Notes: generated from the sequence alone by a model not told the origin. Positions 34,481 through 46,690 are shown, numbered from the stretch's first letter. The stretch: DNA of 64,000 nucleotides from Agapanthus africanus (GCA_030015575.1 CM057346.1:114123899-114187898); one strand, 5' to 3'. Program-made: numbers and translations.

Positions 34481-35446
34481 GCCCAGAACTTTGTGAAGGA
34501 AAGGGTCCATAATCTTGTATTCTTTTTCTAGGTTTTAGATTACATGTTCTTCTTCTTCTCATCTCTTCTCCATTAAACTTGTAGTGAGCTTTGTGAGTGA
34601 AGAATGGTGAATAAAGAAGATCGTTTTATTATCATGCTTGTCTTGCTTTTTCTATAATTATTGTAATTTTAATTTGTTAACTAGTTGTTGTTATTTCTTG
34701 TGTTTCTTTCTTCTCTCTTTTTCTTTATCCTTAAAACGACCATGATGCTTACGCTCGATCCTCGCCAAGGTGAGGTCGCAAATAGCTAGTTGTATTCTTC
34801 TAATCTCTTTCTTTCTATCTTCCTTTTTTGTTTTGTTTTATTTTTCCGTATCATGATGTGTGAGTAGTTCATACTTGTTAGGGTAGGATAAGGGAAGTTT
34901 GAGAGAAGGAAATCTCTCTCACTCTTTCCTTGCCCAACAGCTTAATTCGACTCCCGTTAATTGAACCACAATCCGCTCCTTACGACACCCTATCCTACAT
35001 GATAGCGGTGATTCGTAGTGAGACCGGTTGTGGTTGAATTAACCGGAGGTTATAGCTAAGAGCCAAGAACGGATGGACAAGCACCAAAAGGAAGAACTTA
35101 TGCGTTGGAAAGCCTAACTTATACTCGCAAGTTCCTTCCTAGTCGTGCTAATCCCCGTTGTTGCCGATTACCGTAACACCGATATTAAGAGGGGCAACGA
35201 AAGATGTGGAGACTCCTAACTCAAACTAACCTAATCCTAACCCTAACAAGCTCTCTTTAAATATCAACTTAACACTTAGATAATCACAAACAAATCTGAA
35301 CTCTCGGACTTAACTCGTTAAAACACATTGAAAAAGACTCCCATCTCCCTGCGGACGACCCGTACTCAACCGGCTAGCTACAAGCGAAACCGTCTTGATT
35401 GCGGTATTTAAACTAAAACTTGAACACACAGAAACTCTAACAATCA

Positions 35447-36685
35447 CTTGCGGCTTGTGGGTGTATGATATGATCATCATCTGCTGCCGGCGTATTTACG
35501 AGTCTTTAGAGTCCTACACAGAGGTTTCCTGGTTCAAGCGAAACGAAATAGGAGCGCATATGAGATATGTGCGGGACCGAGAATAATACTAGTATGTGAT
35601 ACTGTATTCGATTCTCGCGAGTTATGACATTGATCGGTTATATACGATATAGCCGGGTTATCGGATCAAGTGTTGATTCGATAAGTTGTTACTATTGATA
35701 TTAGTCGGTTTTATGCAGTATGACCGGATCGTTAAATCAAGTGTTGATTTAATGATTTAATGTATAATTATATATTTGATATATCACTTTACATTAACTA
35801 ATATTGATTCACTTAAGATGTTTTTCTCACTTGTTTGTGCACATTGTATATGTGATATATTTTTGTGCACAAGATTGTATCGTGTTTGATGATACATGCA
35901 AACTTGGGTGTATGTTTGAATTAAACCATGTTTAGTAAATGGTTAGGGTTTCATTTTCATTTGCTTTATTTATTTATTCTTTTTGGTGAGAAATAAAATG
36001 GTGACTTTATTTGGATTTCACTTGAAGCTTCATGAAGCTTTGAAAGTCAAAGCCATTTTGTTTCTTTCCTAAACCCTAACCCTTTAACTAAACCCTAGTT
36101 CATTCTCAACACTTAACCATGGTTGCTAATATGATAAGAATCATTTTATTTTCTATTATTCTTATTCTTATCATATTATCTTCTTCTTCTTCTTCTTCTT
36201 CAAGAAAAAAGAAGCTTGCAAGCTTCAATGGTGAATTGAGAAAAAGAGTGAGAAATCCAATTCTAAAGTGAACCCACTTCCTATTTCTTCATCCTCTACA
36301 ACTTGCCATGTAGTATAGGGTGTTTTCTTCACAAGTTTCATGACTTGGTGAAGTTGGAGCTTGATCTTGAGTTGCCTCGACGTAGATCATCTTCGGCATC
36401 GAAGTCGACGACTTAGCCCGATCATTTCTTCGACGAAACCATCACTAGAGTCCGGGATCCGATGATCGCAGCGGAGGGACATCATCATGGAGCTAAGGAA
36501 GTGGAGGACCGGATCTACAAAGGTTGTATTTCCATTCACTTTAGCAGTTAAGTTGTTAACTAGCTCGTAGTTTCGCTTAAACTCTAGTCAACGATCTATA
36601 TTAGGGTTTCTCAGCACCGGGATTTTTTGAATTTGGTATGGTTGATTCCTTGTGGGACCTCCTTAGAGTGCTTAGGAACCCTACA
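35447..36685 (+). mobile_element. A 3' LTR, last part
   Basis: Starts with the second CTTGC copy and runs to ...GGAACCCTACA, followed by TCGAG. With the other two parts it makes 2190 bp of LTR, against 2195 for the 5' LTR. Confidence 0.93.
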
Positions 36686-37330
36686 TCGAGTCCGGGTCTT
36701 CTAACTCTAGAATTGGAATGGTTGCCTGACGCTCTCGTAGGGGTCTAGGGATGTGGGTTTGGCTAATCATTGCGACCGTGGAATCCGTGTTTTATAGAGG
36801 CTCAAAATAAAACACGGACGTCCTAGTATATCCAATGTTTCATATGTTTCTTCTGCTGCGATATCTGTGATGTGATCATTTGATATGTGTTGATAGATAC
36901 TGTATATGGTATATATGATATATTATATAGACGTTACTTATGTTTTACACCCGCGCTAGCCCTGCCCCGCTCTGCCGTTAGTTACCTAACCTAACGGTGC
37001 ATGAGGGGACATCGAGGCGAATGCGGATAACATAAGTATACGTCGTATTTATCTGTGATGTTTAGGTGTTTAAATGATGGGACTTCATTTATGTGATTAA
37101 TGAAAGAAAAGAAACCTAAAAGTTGTTGTGGAATCGAATCTTCAAAAACAGGTAGCTACAGTTCTTGCTTTGCATAGCGGTGTTCCTTGTAGAACATCCT
37201 TTACCTTATTCGATAAGAAAAGGGCCGGGATCCCTTCACCGGGAGTGACCCCTTTAGCAATGACTGGCAGATGCTACAACTCTCGGTTTGTCTTTTGATT
37301 GCTTTTGGAGTTTTTGCTTTGCACAGTGAT
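36686..37330 (+). mobile_element. B mid-leader, right of the A insertion
   Basis: Continues from TCGAG with the TCCGGGTC-CTAACTCTAG block and one copy of the 146-bp leader repeat (GATCCCTTCACCGGGAGTG), and ends within GCTTTGCACAGTGATAC. There it jumps without a spacer to LTR sequence at 37331, a rearrangement junction. Confidence 0.8.
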
Positions 37331-39411
37331 ACTCTTTACCTTAACGTGTACACTGATTGTCTCTCTGTTACATGTTGGTAAAGCCCTTTGGATGTATACT
37401 TGACTACCTGGACTATGATGTGGATCATACTAGTAGGGACATGGTAGTCCATAAGTACATCCTTCAAGGTCCCTAGTCGTGGGTGTATCGAGACGGGGCA
37501 TCGATATACCAGAGTAGACTAGCGTATACCTTCTCGACCCATGTAAATGGGTGATGGATGATCCCATATCCATCGGTGTTTGACATCAGAGATGATATAC
37601 GGGTGCTCAGTAGAGACTGGGTACACTGGACGGACTCGCCGAGAACTTCCAGATGGTATTATACCTTACGTCAGATGTCAGTTCTCTGGTGACACTGTTA
37701 CATGTTAGTCTGTAGACCCGAGGTCGTCATAGAGTCTTGTGTGATTCCCACCGTGCTTTGATTTCCACCTTACCACGTCCAAGAGGGCGTGCAAAACGGT
37801 GGTTTTTAGGTACAGTCCCGAGTCACATGGAGGCAATGAGCGATAGGAGGGGTTTCGTCTCTCCCGGTATTGGGGGTTGATGTTGCGCTATGCTCGATTG
37901 GCCATAACAGGGAAGTTCCTGGCCAGGGCTGGTTTAGAGATTTACTGGTAAGTGTTACCAGTAGTTTCTTGATCCGTTATGAGCCTCATATCGGCATGAC
38001 TTATCGGTTATTGGGGTCTGACGTTTACCACCCCTAGACTTGATATGCGACATATCAAACGAGGAAACCGGACTGTACGGTAGTGTCGCTGTCAGGATTT
38101 TTGCAGGAGTAGGAGCGGGCTTGCTTGCTGATCTTCTGATCGCTCAATACCCGGGTAGCCATTAGGTCCAGCTAGTACCGGTGACGGCTTGTGGGTGCTT
38201 GATATGATCATCACCTACTGCCGGCGTATTGACGAGTCTTTAGAGTCCTACATAGTGGTTTTACTGGCTCAGGAAAAACGAAATAGGAGTGCATATGTGA
38301 TATGTGCGGGACCGAGAATAATACGTGTATGTGATACCGTATTCTATTCTCGCGACTATTTTATCGGCCGGTTATATGTGATATAGCCGGGTTATCGAAT
38401 CAAGTGTTGATTCGATAAGTTGGTACATTTTATGTTAGTCGGTTATATGTGATATAACCGGATTATTAAATCAAGTGTTGATTTAATAATTTAGTGTATA
38501 ATTGTATATGTGATATACTAATTTACATTAACTAACATTGGTTCACTTAAGCATTTGTTTTTCTCACTTGTGCACAACTTAATATATATGTGATATATAT
38601 TTATTTGTGTTCATATTGTATCATGGTTGTTGATACACTTGACATGGGTGTATAAGACATACACCATTCTAATTTTAGTGGAGGTTTTTTTTATATTTAA
38701 AGTAAATCTAAATTGATTGATTTTTGTTAAGTGCATGAAGCTTGTAGAAGCTTTTAGTGCTTTGACAAATTCAACTCAATTTGTTTTACTTATGATATTA
38801 AGTTAACCCAACCATTAGAATTAGCCATGGTTATGTCTCTACATGAGTTAGTATATGATACTCACTCACCCATGGTTAGCTAACTCTCTCTTGATTTGTT
38901 TTCATTCTCATTTTGAGCTCATCTTCTTCCTTCTTCAATTCTTTTCTAGGGTTTGATAAAGAGAGAGATACATAGTGAGAAAAGAAATTCTAAAGTGTAC
39001 CCATTTCCGATTTCATCATCCTCTACTAGACTAGCTCTTTAGTTTAGGGTGTTTGCTTCACTAATTCTCTAGTTAGTGAAGTAGAAGCTTGAGTTCGTAT
39101 TCCCTCGACGTAGATCATCTTCGGCCTTGAAGACTTCAAACAAACCGTTGCCCTCTTCTCATGGAACCGTCGGAGAGTCCAGGAGTTCGATGATCGCAGC
39201 GAAGGGACTACAACAAGGAGCTTTAGAAGTGAAGGACCGATCTATAAAGGTTGTATTTTATATTCACTTAGTGATAATTGTTATTTACTAGCATGTGTTA
39301 CCCTAATTATCTAGCAAAGATCTTATTTAGAGTTATTCGGAAAGGCTAAAATTTTAATCGGGCATGGTTGATGCCTTGTAGAACCTTATTAGAGTGCCTA
39401 GTAACCCTACA
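37331..39411 (+). mobile_element. B LTR lacking its first part
   Basis: Begins at about LTR position 130 (CTTTACCTTAACGTGTACAC) and runs to ...GTAACCCTACA. It carries a perfect 12-bp-arm hairpin with loop GTG at 38392-38418. It is more diverged from A than D is, fitting its older position in the nest. Confidence 0.85.
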
Positions 39412-39663
39412 ACTACTAAGTCATATGAACCCTACATGTATCTTCTTTATAAATCTTACATTCATTTCAAATAGATCTACAACCAATCATTCTTCATCCA
39501 TCAACTCGTATAAAGAAAGAAAAAGGTTCCAAATAAATCAAAACTCTCCCGTTTTCTAAGAGTTTCCCTGCAGACGACCCATACTCATCGCGGCTAGCTA
39601 CTAGCGATACCGTCCTGATTGCGATTACTTTTACGGAAACACTTTTTCAAATGATCAATCATC
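39412..39663 (+). mobile_element. LTR C, right part
   Basis: Resumes after B. It ends with the L-like block CAGACGACCCATACTC, GCTAGCTACTAGCGATACC, and a possible LTR end GATCAATCA. No TGGCGCC primer-binding site follows, so C may be a solo LTR. From 39664 to about 39829 I see nothing identifiable. Confidence 0.5.
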
Positions 39664-39829
39664 TCCTTACAACGGATTACAACCTGCCAGACCAATCTGC
39701 ACGGGGCACCCTACGGGTAAGAGTCTGTGCTTCGCCACTACTGTCACACAGTGAGAACTCTCAATAGGTCGGCATCTCTGCCTAATTGCGCTGATTCCAT
39801 TTTGGTTAGTTGTTCTCACTCTACAATGG

Positions 39830-41851
39830 AAGTAGATAGGCATAATGAATAAAAATTAAATTTTTAGCAAGCACAACCAATTAAACCCCAAGTAATCAAA
39901 CCATAACCCTAAACTAGAAACTACAAAGAGTTAATCTACTATGAAGAGGGGTTATACAGAAATGATTCATGTCCTTCAGGTCTTCAAAACTCCTTCCTAT
40001 TGTGCTCTTAGGGATCCTTGATCAACCTTGCTTAATGGTCTTCTTGATCCTAGATGATCAACCCGAGAGAATATGGCTCAAGCTTGCACCTTAAAAAGAA
40101 GCAACTAAACAAATTAGTTTGTTAATCTAGTTTTTTTAGATGATATAGAGATGTTTAGTAGTGTTTTTCTATCTCTAAACCCTATATTTCTCAACACATG
40201 AGAAGGTTAGGGTTTGAGGAAGAAGATGAACTCAAGATAGGAGAGAGAATGGCAAAGCTAGAATGATGGAAGAAAAATGGATATAGAAAATATCAAGCAT
40301 TTCTCTTTTCAATAAAGAATATCATCCATGCATGAATAGTTTTCCCAAATGAATAAATAAAAACAATAGCCATACTTCTCACCATGTTTGAAGCCACCAT
40401 ATCCCTCTACCTCATTTTCTATTTTAAATAAATAGAAAAATACATAATAGGGTGTCATCTTCTAGAAAGTATTTTGTATAAATATAAAATATTTTCTACC
40501 ATATATACATACCCGTATTCGTACCAAAATATGAATACCTAGAGATATAATAATACTACTAATATAATACTAGCATTAAATTAATATCTGATTTAAGAAA
40601 CTGGCTTAATCCTAAGCCTGCTTGTATTATAACCCGTCCGCTTAAATTTCGCGCAACTAGTACACATAAATAATTGGAACCCTGCACTTATAAACATATA
40701 GCCTCTACATCATTTCACCTCACCCAAGGAAACCCTCTGTGTGGGACTCTAAAGACTCGATAGTATACTGGCAGTGGGTTTAACTACAAGCATGTCAGCG
40801 GCACTAGCTGTACGTAACGGCTACCCAGGTACCTTCGAAAAGAAGGCCGATGAGCATGCTCATACGAACCATTACTGAGCCTATCTATGAAAATCTCCAT
40901 ACAGTCTAGTCTCTTCGTCTAAGAGTATCTCATACCGGGTTTAGGGGGTGGTAAACGCTAGATCCCTACTGACCAGATAAGTCGTGTCGATGTAGATAAG
41001 GACCGATCCGAGAAACTAATGATCTAACCATCAGTAAATCTCAACTGCCTTGGCCAGGGTCTTATGGTTCTAGCCAACCGGACACAGTGCGATATCGACT
41101 CCCAATACTGGGAGAAACGAATCATTGACAATCGCTCACTGCCTCCATGTGGCTCAGGACTGTAACCAACCAAAACCTGTTTGTACGATTCAGTAGAACC
41201 ATGATAAGGTAGTGATGTAAGTACAGTAAGAACTCACACGAGACAAATGATGATCTCAGGTCTAAAAACTAGAATGTATTCATGTCACCTAAGAACCACT
41301 ATCTGACAATAGGTATAATACCATCGAAAGGTTCTCGGCGAGTCCTTCCAGTATACCCATCCTAGTAAACACCGGCATACAATCTTAGGTGATCACACCA
41401 AAGGCTGTGGGACTAATCACCACCCCTCATCAGGGTCTAGAAACATATACACAAGTCTATTCTAGAATATTGATTCCCGGTCTCGATACTCCTACGACTT
41501 AGGACATTTAAGGATGTGCTTATGGACTACCCAGCCCTCACAAGTATGATCACCATCATAATGCTGGTAATCAAGCAAAATCTTACGGGCTTTATCAACA
41601 TGTATCATCCATATGTGATATCTAGTATAACATATGCACATGTTAAGATAAAGACAAACCAAGATAGTATACTACTGTAACAAGTTTTTATCAACATGTA
41701 TAAGCAATATAAAACAGCAAGAAAAACAAATAAACTTGTTCCGATAAAGTAAACTCAAATAATATACTATACAACTGAGCAAGATAGTCTTGTACATACA
41801 TATCCGTACCATCCTCTACAATACAGGCCTCTACGGCATACATATCCAACA
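39830..41851 (-). mobile_element. LTR G: old copia-type LTR, minus strand
   Basis: A diverged relative of the A/D/E LTRs. It contains the ACTCTAAAGACTCG, GTACGTAACGGCTACCC, CTGGCCAGGG-type and TACTGGGAGA-type blocks in the same order as D, and ends GCATACATATCCAACA (TGTTGGATATG in LTR sense). The left boundary is approximate. No internal region is attached on either side that I can recognise, so it may be a solo LTR. Confidence 0.65.
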
Positions 41852-41871
41852 TTTGGATTGGCTTGTTTTTT

Positions 41872-42235
41872 TATCATCCTCTTCGACAGATACATGGGTA
41901 GCCGTTACGTACAGCTAGCGCCACTGACGTTCTTATGAGTTATGGATGTGACCTTAACCTACTGCCAGCGTATTGTCGAGTCTTTAGAGTCCCGCATAGA
42001 GGTTATTCTGGTTCTAGCAAAATGATGTGGGGAATATATACGGATACGTGCAGGAGTTCGATTAAACACATATATTTGATACACGTAGTTTTAATCGAGC
42101 GTTGTATGATATTAAACGATATATATATTGATATAACCAGATTATTAAATTAAGTGTTGATTTAATAATTGAATATATGTATATATTGATATATGTATAT
42201 TTATTAATATTATATATTCTTTATCATTTCTTCTC

Positions 42236-42278
<43 letters not shown>

Positions 42279-42780
42279 CTCATGTATGCTTACACATGGT
42301 GTTAGAGTGTATATGAATACACATACAAGATGGGATAAGAACAATTTATTTTCTTTAATTAATTTAAAGAAAAAGAAATGAGTCAAAAGCAAAAGATTAG
42401 TGTAGATGGCTAAGGAAAATTCTACACTAAATTTTTAAGATAAAGCATGAATACTTCTTCATTCTTATCTCAAGTTTATCTCATTCTCATCTAATCTTTC
42501 TCTCTCTTGAGATTATTCTTTAGAGAAAGGAAAAGGAAAAAGAAGAAGAAAAGAGAGGAAAAATTGAGAGAAAAACTCTACATCACTTGATGATTAGTAC
42601 TAGCAAGACTACTTCTTCAAGTTGCTTCACTACAAAGATCATATCTGATGGCTTATGAATTTTCATAATCCTACTATTTAGTTTTGATGATTTTATACAA
42701 TATTAATAGATCTATACATGTGTTTCGCCTTGCATAATTTATAACATTGTATATGATCTTGGTCGTGTTTGAGAAATATT
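41872..42780 (+). mobile_element. LTR H: partial old copia-type LTR, plus strand
   Basis: Begins mid-LTR (GGGTAGCCGTTACGTACAGC) and carries the GTCTTTAGAGTCC block and a TTAAATTAA/TTGATTTAA hairpin near 42145-42165, then AT-rich and AG-rich U5-like sequence. It runs opposite to G, so about 120 bp around the GCCGTTACGTAC block form an inverted repeat with G (near 40740-40840 and 41885-42000). Confidence 0.6.
42241..42275. repeat. (TA)n microsatellite
   Basis: About 17 TA units inside LTR H. Confidence 0.95.
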
Positions 42781-42959
42781 TCAGGATATCAACCGACATA
42801 TGCCTACGATGGAGTATGGAGGAAATTGAGCTAAAACGGAAAATTTATGGGAAGTTAGAGGATAATGGACTAGAGCTTCTGTATGATCCCATTCAAGCTC
42901 AAGAAGCTAAGTAACCAAAATTCTAAGTTCAAAAGAATTCAAGAAATCGAAGATTTAAG

Positions 42960-44690
42960 AGCTCGTGTTGAGATATCAGAAGATTCAAGATTTGGCAAAA
43001 GAACGATTTCGACATTGGAAATCAATATGAGTACTCGTGACTATGGAAAATATCACATTAAGCTCTTGCAAACACTCTTCATATTTTTTTGTTAAAAAAT
43101 TGCACCGGTTTTCTTTTAAAATCATTTAAAAAACCAAGTTCAAATTTTTCTGAAAAATCTTTCTTCAGACATGTGTAACATTATACTTCAGACGTCATTC
43201 GTGTTTTCCAAAACATGCACAAGATTAAAATATCAGTTTTTGGTTTAGAACAAATGTCTGGAGTTTACCAGAACTAACATCTGGATGTTCCCCGATCTTT
43301 CATTATTTAAAACTTTTGACAGAACAGATTCCTGTTAAAGCTTTTTCATACGTCTTTTTGTTTTCTAGATTTCATTGGCTTAAAATTTTTACAGAATAAA
43401 CGTCTGTCAAGTCTTCTTCAGATGTTTGGTTGTTCTCTGTGTTTTCATGGTATTAAAACTTTTTGTGGCACAAACGTCTGAACTTTTTTTAGCACAAACG
43501 TCTGAAGGTTAAAAACTTTTAAAATCTTTTCTTCTTCAAAATTGTGTCACTTTTTCTTCAAACGACTATTTGTTCTTTCATTGCTATGTTCTAAAAACCA
43601 CAACAAACATTTGAAGCTATTTTTGATAAACGTCTGAAACTCAAAATTATTTGGAAGCATTTCTTCTTTAGACGTTAGTGTGTCTTCCATCAGACTTATG
43701 TTTCCTTCTGTGCCTTCTTATCATCTTGTAAAAACTATCGACAAACGTCTGAAACTTTATCAAACAAATGTTTGAAGCTATTTTGTAGCCGTTGCTGATC
43801 ATTCTTCATACGTCTGTCTAGTTGAATTTCATAAGTATGATAACGTCTCATTTTGAATAATTTGAATTCTAATGGGTAGTTTTTCTTGAGTGGTATTCAT
43901 TGAGAATTGCTTTGGGTTTTGAACAGAAAAGGCTTGCAAAATTATTCTGAAATATTCCAAAGCTTTTTTCTCATCTCTTATGAGAGCAAAAACTGATTTT
44001 AATTATCCTTTCTCTCACACACTCTAAAGATCAAAGAGCTTAATTTGATTATTCCATACTCATTGAGTATTAGTTGTGAGTTTTAAGAGAAACTCTTTTG
44101 AGAGTACTGTGCTTCATTGTAAACCCTCTTCTTATCTTTGTGTAAGGATATCTTGAGTGCAAAAGAGTCCTTTGTAAGAGAGAAGAGTGAGAGAAGTTTT
44201 TCTTTCTTTGTGTGAGGATCCTTGAGTGCAAGGGTGCTTTTATAAGGAAAGATAACTTGTGGTCTTGGTGGAGACGTGGTGTAAGAATTTGTACGTGCGT
44301 AACGTGTTGTCTCGGTGGAGATATGTTTTAGTGGAACGGGCCCGTATGCCTAAAGATAGAGGATCAGGGGATCTCCCGAACCTCTCTAAACGACTCGTGT
44401 TTATGTTTTCTATTTCTTTCTCTTACGTTAGATTTCATTTGCTTAGATATAAATTGCATGCTCAACACCTTTTTTCTCTTTATACTTTTTTCTTACTTGA
44501 TTGCTATATCTATTTCTTGCTATATGTTCATGTGTTCACAATTGTAGATTACTTAGCCTCTTTTCTTTATTGGTACTTCTTTTGTTTAAGATTTGCAATT
44601 GTGTTTGTTTGGCAAGTGTAGTTTGCAGTAATTTTAATTTGAGCATATCGGTTACCTTATCCTATTCACCCATCTTTAGAACAACTTTCA
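42960..44690 (+). mobile_element. LTR of a SIRE-like copia element
   Basis: Ends at ...AACTTTCA two bases before a tRNA-Met primer-binding site. U3 (about 43150-43860) is crowded with AACGTCTGA-type motifs. The stretch around 44250-44400 (GGTGGAGACGTGG, GGAACGGGCCCG) lies in the transcribed part. The start is uncertain: a possible TGTTGAGAT at 42966 resembles the putative 3' LTR start at 46516. A 120-residue hydrophobic frame at 44259-44621 falls in the LTR and is not a gene. Confidence 0.6.
43150..43860. repeat. cluster of AACGTCTGA motifs in U3
   Basis: More than a dozen copies and near copies of AAACGTCTGAA occur on both strands, for example near 43398, 43464, 43494, 43629, 43742 and, inverted, near 43187 and 43670. 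They are spaced irregularly by tens of bases. More copies lie at 46630-46690 in the 3' LTR remnant. Clusters of this kind in U3 are usually protein-binding enhancers. Confidence 0.75.
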
Positions 44691-44692
44691 AC

Positions 44693-44703
44693 TGGTATCA
44701 GAG
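44693..44703 (+). other. primer-binding site (initiator tRNA-Met), SIRE-like element
   Basis: TGGTATCAGAG two bases after the LTR end. Confidence 0.85.
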
Positions 44704-44747
44704 TCTTGTTCTCTTCTTGTTAGGCTTTACAACTTAGAGTTGATCCT

Positions 44748-46319
44748 ATGGATTCTTTTTTGCCTTCTTGCTCTTATCACGATGAACCATCTATACATAC
44801 CCTCCATATTTTGATGGTTTTAAATTTGAGTTATGGAAAATTATGATGCAATGTTTTCTTGAATCTCGAGGTAGGGATATAAGGAAAATAGTTAATAATG
44901 ATTACTCTATTCTTTCTATTACTAAAATCTATATAGAGTATTCATGAATTTTTTTTTATTTATTTTGAATTTTAAATCTCTTAAACTTCTATATTTTGCT
45001 TTAAATGTTAATGTTCTTAACAGTGTCTCCTTTTACAAGACGGCTCATGAATCGTAGCATTTATTGGAAAATATTTATGAAGAACAAGCCCTATGCAAAG
45101 AGAAGGAGAAAACCAAGAGTTCAACATCTATAGCAACATTGAATGCGTCTCAATCAAAAACAAATCAAAAGAGACGATCCAACACTACGGAGTCGACAAA
45201 AGAGTATCTTGATCTTAGGGTTGTCAGTAATCCTTCTTTTAATTATCATATGCTTACCCATGATCAATTACGAGTATCTTTCAATATCATTCATTGTTGT
45301 TTCAATTTGATGACTTTTGGAAATGATTTGTTAGATGAGAAAGATTCTTCTCTCGTTAATGAGAAAACTGTGTTAATTTCTTGTTGCAATTCCTTTAAGA
45401 CTTTGTGCAAAAGCATGATTACCAAATATAATTTTTTATCTCATGCTCATAACTCTTGTACTCGTTTGATTAATGATTTGGATTTGGAGAAAAACGAACT
45501 TCTTTCAATGCTTGCTTCTCATTGTAGTTCTTTTGATGCTTTGAAAAAGGAAAATGAGAGTTTTAGTTTTGTCTATGGATTCTTTGAGTAAGGAAAATGA
45601 TGTTTTGATTTCAAATTTAAAATGTGAGATTTTTATTTTGAAATCTTCATTTTATCTCAAGAATTCTTGATTGTAGATTTTACTTCTTTTAAAAGGGAAA
45701 ACAAGAAATTGATTTTAACTTGCGATATTTTGAGAAAAGAAAACGTTCATGTGATTTCAAGTTTACAAAATGAAATTGATTTGTTGAAATCTTCAATTAC
45801 TTCTCAATACTCTTTGATTTCTCAAAGTACTTCTCTCAAAGCTCAAAATGAGATTTTAATTATTTCGCTTGCTAATTTTTCAAATGACGATGATTTTCCT
45901 ATCAAGAAAGTGGTTTTAAACCGAATATGCGTGTGTTTTAAATCTTGATGGTTACAGAAATGCTCTTCATCTAGACGTGTCAAATATGCTTTAAAGTTTG
46001 CTAAATCTTATTTTCGCACTCATGCACACTTATATCGTTTTGCCACAAGAAAATTTCTTGAAAAACAAACACAACACAACCTTTTCCTTATCTCATGCAT
46101 ATAATGGCACATCTAGCACCATGAACACGCATACTCACTATTGTCATTATTCTGGTGCATTTGATCACTTTCTTTACTCATGTCCTTTGAGAAGAATAAA
46201 TTTTTCAAATGCAAATATGATGTGGAATCCTAATGCTAACCCTATTGGATCCAATAAAGTTTGGATACCAAAATCTCCTCCCATACCTCGTTTTGTGAGT
46301 ATGGAGAAAGCTTTGATTT
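44748..46319 (+). pseudogene. copia gag, SIRE-like, decayed
   Basis: ATG at 44748 follows the primer-binding site. A copia gag N-terminal motif (FDGFKFELWKIMMQCF) appears after a frameshift near 44815. A long coiled-coil-rich middle follows (45064-45591 and 45667-45948, with runs such as FKRENKKLILTCDILRKEN). Near 46138-46180 a zinc knuckle reads CHYSGAFDHFLYSC, with the second cysteine changed to serine. The tail has KVWIPKSPP, close to the VWVPK motif that follows the knuckle in SIRE-type gag. Stops and frameshifts break it and no pol follows, so most of the element is deleted. Confidence 0.75.
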
Positions 46320-46515
46320 AAGAAATCAGGGAGACGATGAGCAGGAGCATATATAACAAAAGGAGATATTTACTTGGCTCATCTATTTGTGGGGTAAAAA
46401 CCATGTATTTACTTTCTATTGTCAATTCTTGATTGTTATGTTCTTTTTTGATGTTGTGTTTCTCTCTACTAGCACTTGATTTCATGAATTTTTCCTAATT
46501 CTATTTTTTTAGGGA

Positions 46516-46690
46516 TATGTTGAGATTAAGAGATTTGATTGGTTTTGATTTGTTATTTTGAAAACATTTTTTTTTGAAAAACAAAATTATCTTAAAAAAC
46601 CGAGATTTATGACAGTTTTGAATAAGTTCAGATGTCAGTCATCGACAAACGTCTGAACAAGACTCAGACATGCATAAGTCTGAACTAGGA
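46516..46690 (+). mobile_element. 3' LTR start of the SIRE-like element
   Basis: TGTTGAGATTAAGAG after T-rich DNA, then AACGTCTGA-type motifs as in the 5' LTR. It stops at a TA-rich tract at about 46696. Between gag and this point (46320-46515) I see no feature. Confidence 0.5.

Larger units (their letters stand above)
30749..35446 (+). mobile_element. element L: non-coding LTR element (LARD-like), 4.7 kb
   Basis: LTRs of 1572 and 1571 bp, nearly identical, enclose 1.55 kb that holds no retrotransposon protein. The flanks are the 5-bp duplication CTTGC (30744-30748 and 35447-35451). The primer-binding site is complementary to tRNA-Asp and is extended over the whole tRNA. The polypurine tract is at 33861-33873. 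Without proteins it must be moved by another, probably Ty3/gypsy, element. It is one of the youngest insertions, inside A's LTR. Confidence 0.93.
33876..35446 (+). mobile_element. L 3' LTR (1571 bp)
   Basis: Same ends as the 5' LTR with roughly one change per hundred bases by eye. Confidence 0.94.
11279..36685 (+). mobile_element. copia element A, complete but split by D and L
   Basis: Two LTRs, primer-binding site, leader, pol and polypurine tract in order on the plus strand, flanked by the 5-bp duplication TCGAG (11274-11278 and 36686-36690). Removing D and L with one copy of each target duplication leaves about 10.3 kb, the size of D (10.36 kb) and E (10.23 kb). It inserted into B's leader. 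There is no gag; pol is decayed. Confidence 0.92.
7218..39411 (+). mobile_element. copia element B, rearranged and split by A
   Basis: The outer ends are LTR ends (start TATTAGTTATATG, a one-base variant of TGTTAGTTATATG; finish CCCTACA) and the flanks GCTAC (7213-7217) and ACTAC (39412-39416) look like an aged 5-bp target duplication. The order inside is abnormal: first 93 bp of a plus LTR, then an inverted block made of the LTR start, pol and pol-proximal leader (7316-11126, minus), then plus-strand mid-leader (11127-11278 and 36686-37330), then the rest of a plus LTR. The 5' part of the leader with the primer-binding site is missing. Element A sits inside the leader. Confidence 0.75.

Noticed and set aside
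44259..44621. 120-residue hydrophobic frame suggesting a membrane protein
   Set aside because: It lies in the T-rich U5 part of the SIRE-like LTR up to the primer-binding site; composition explains the hydrophobicity.
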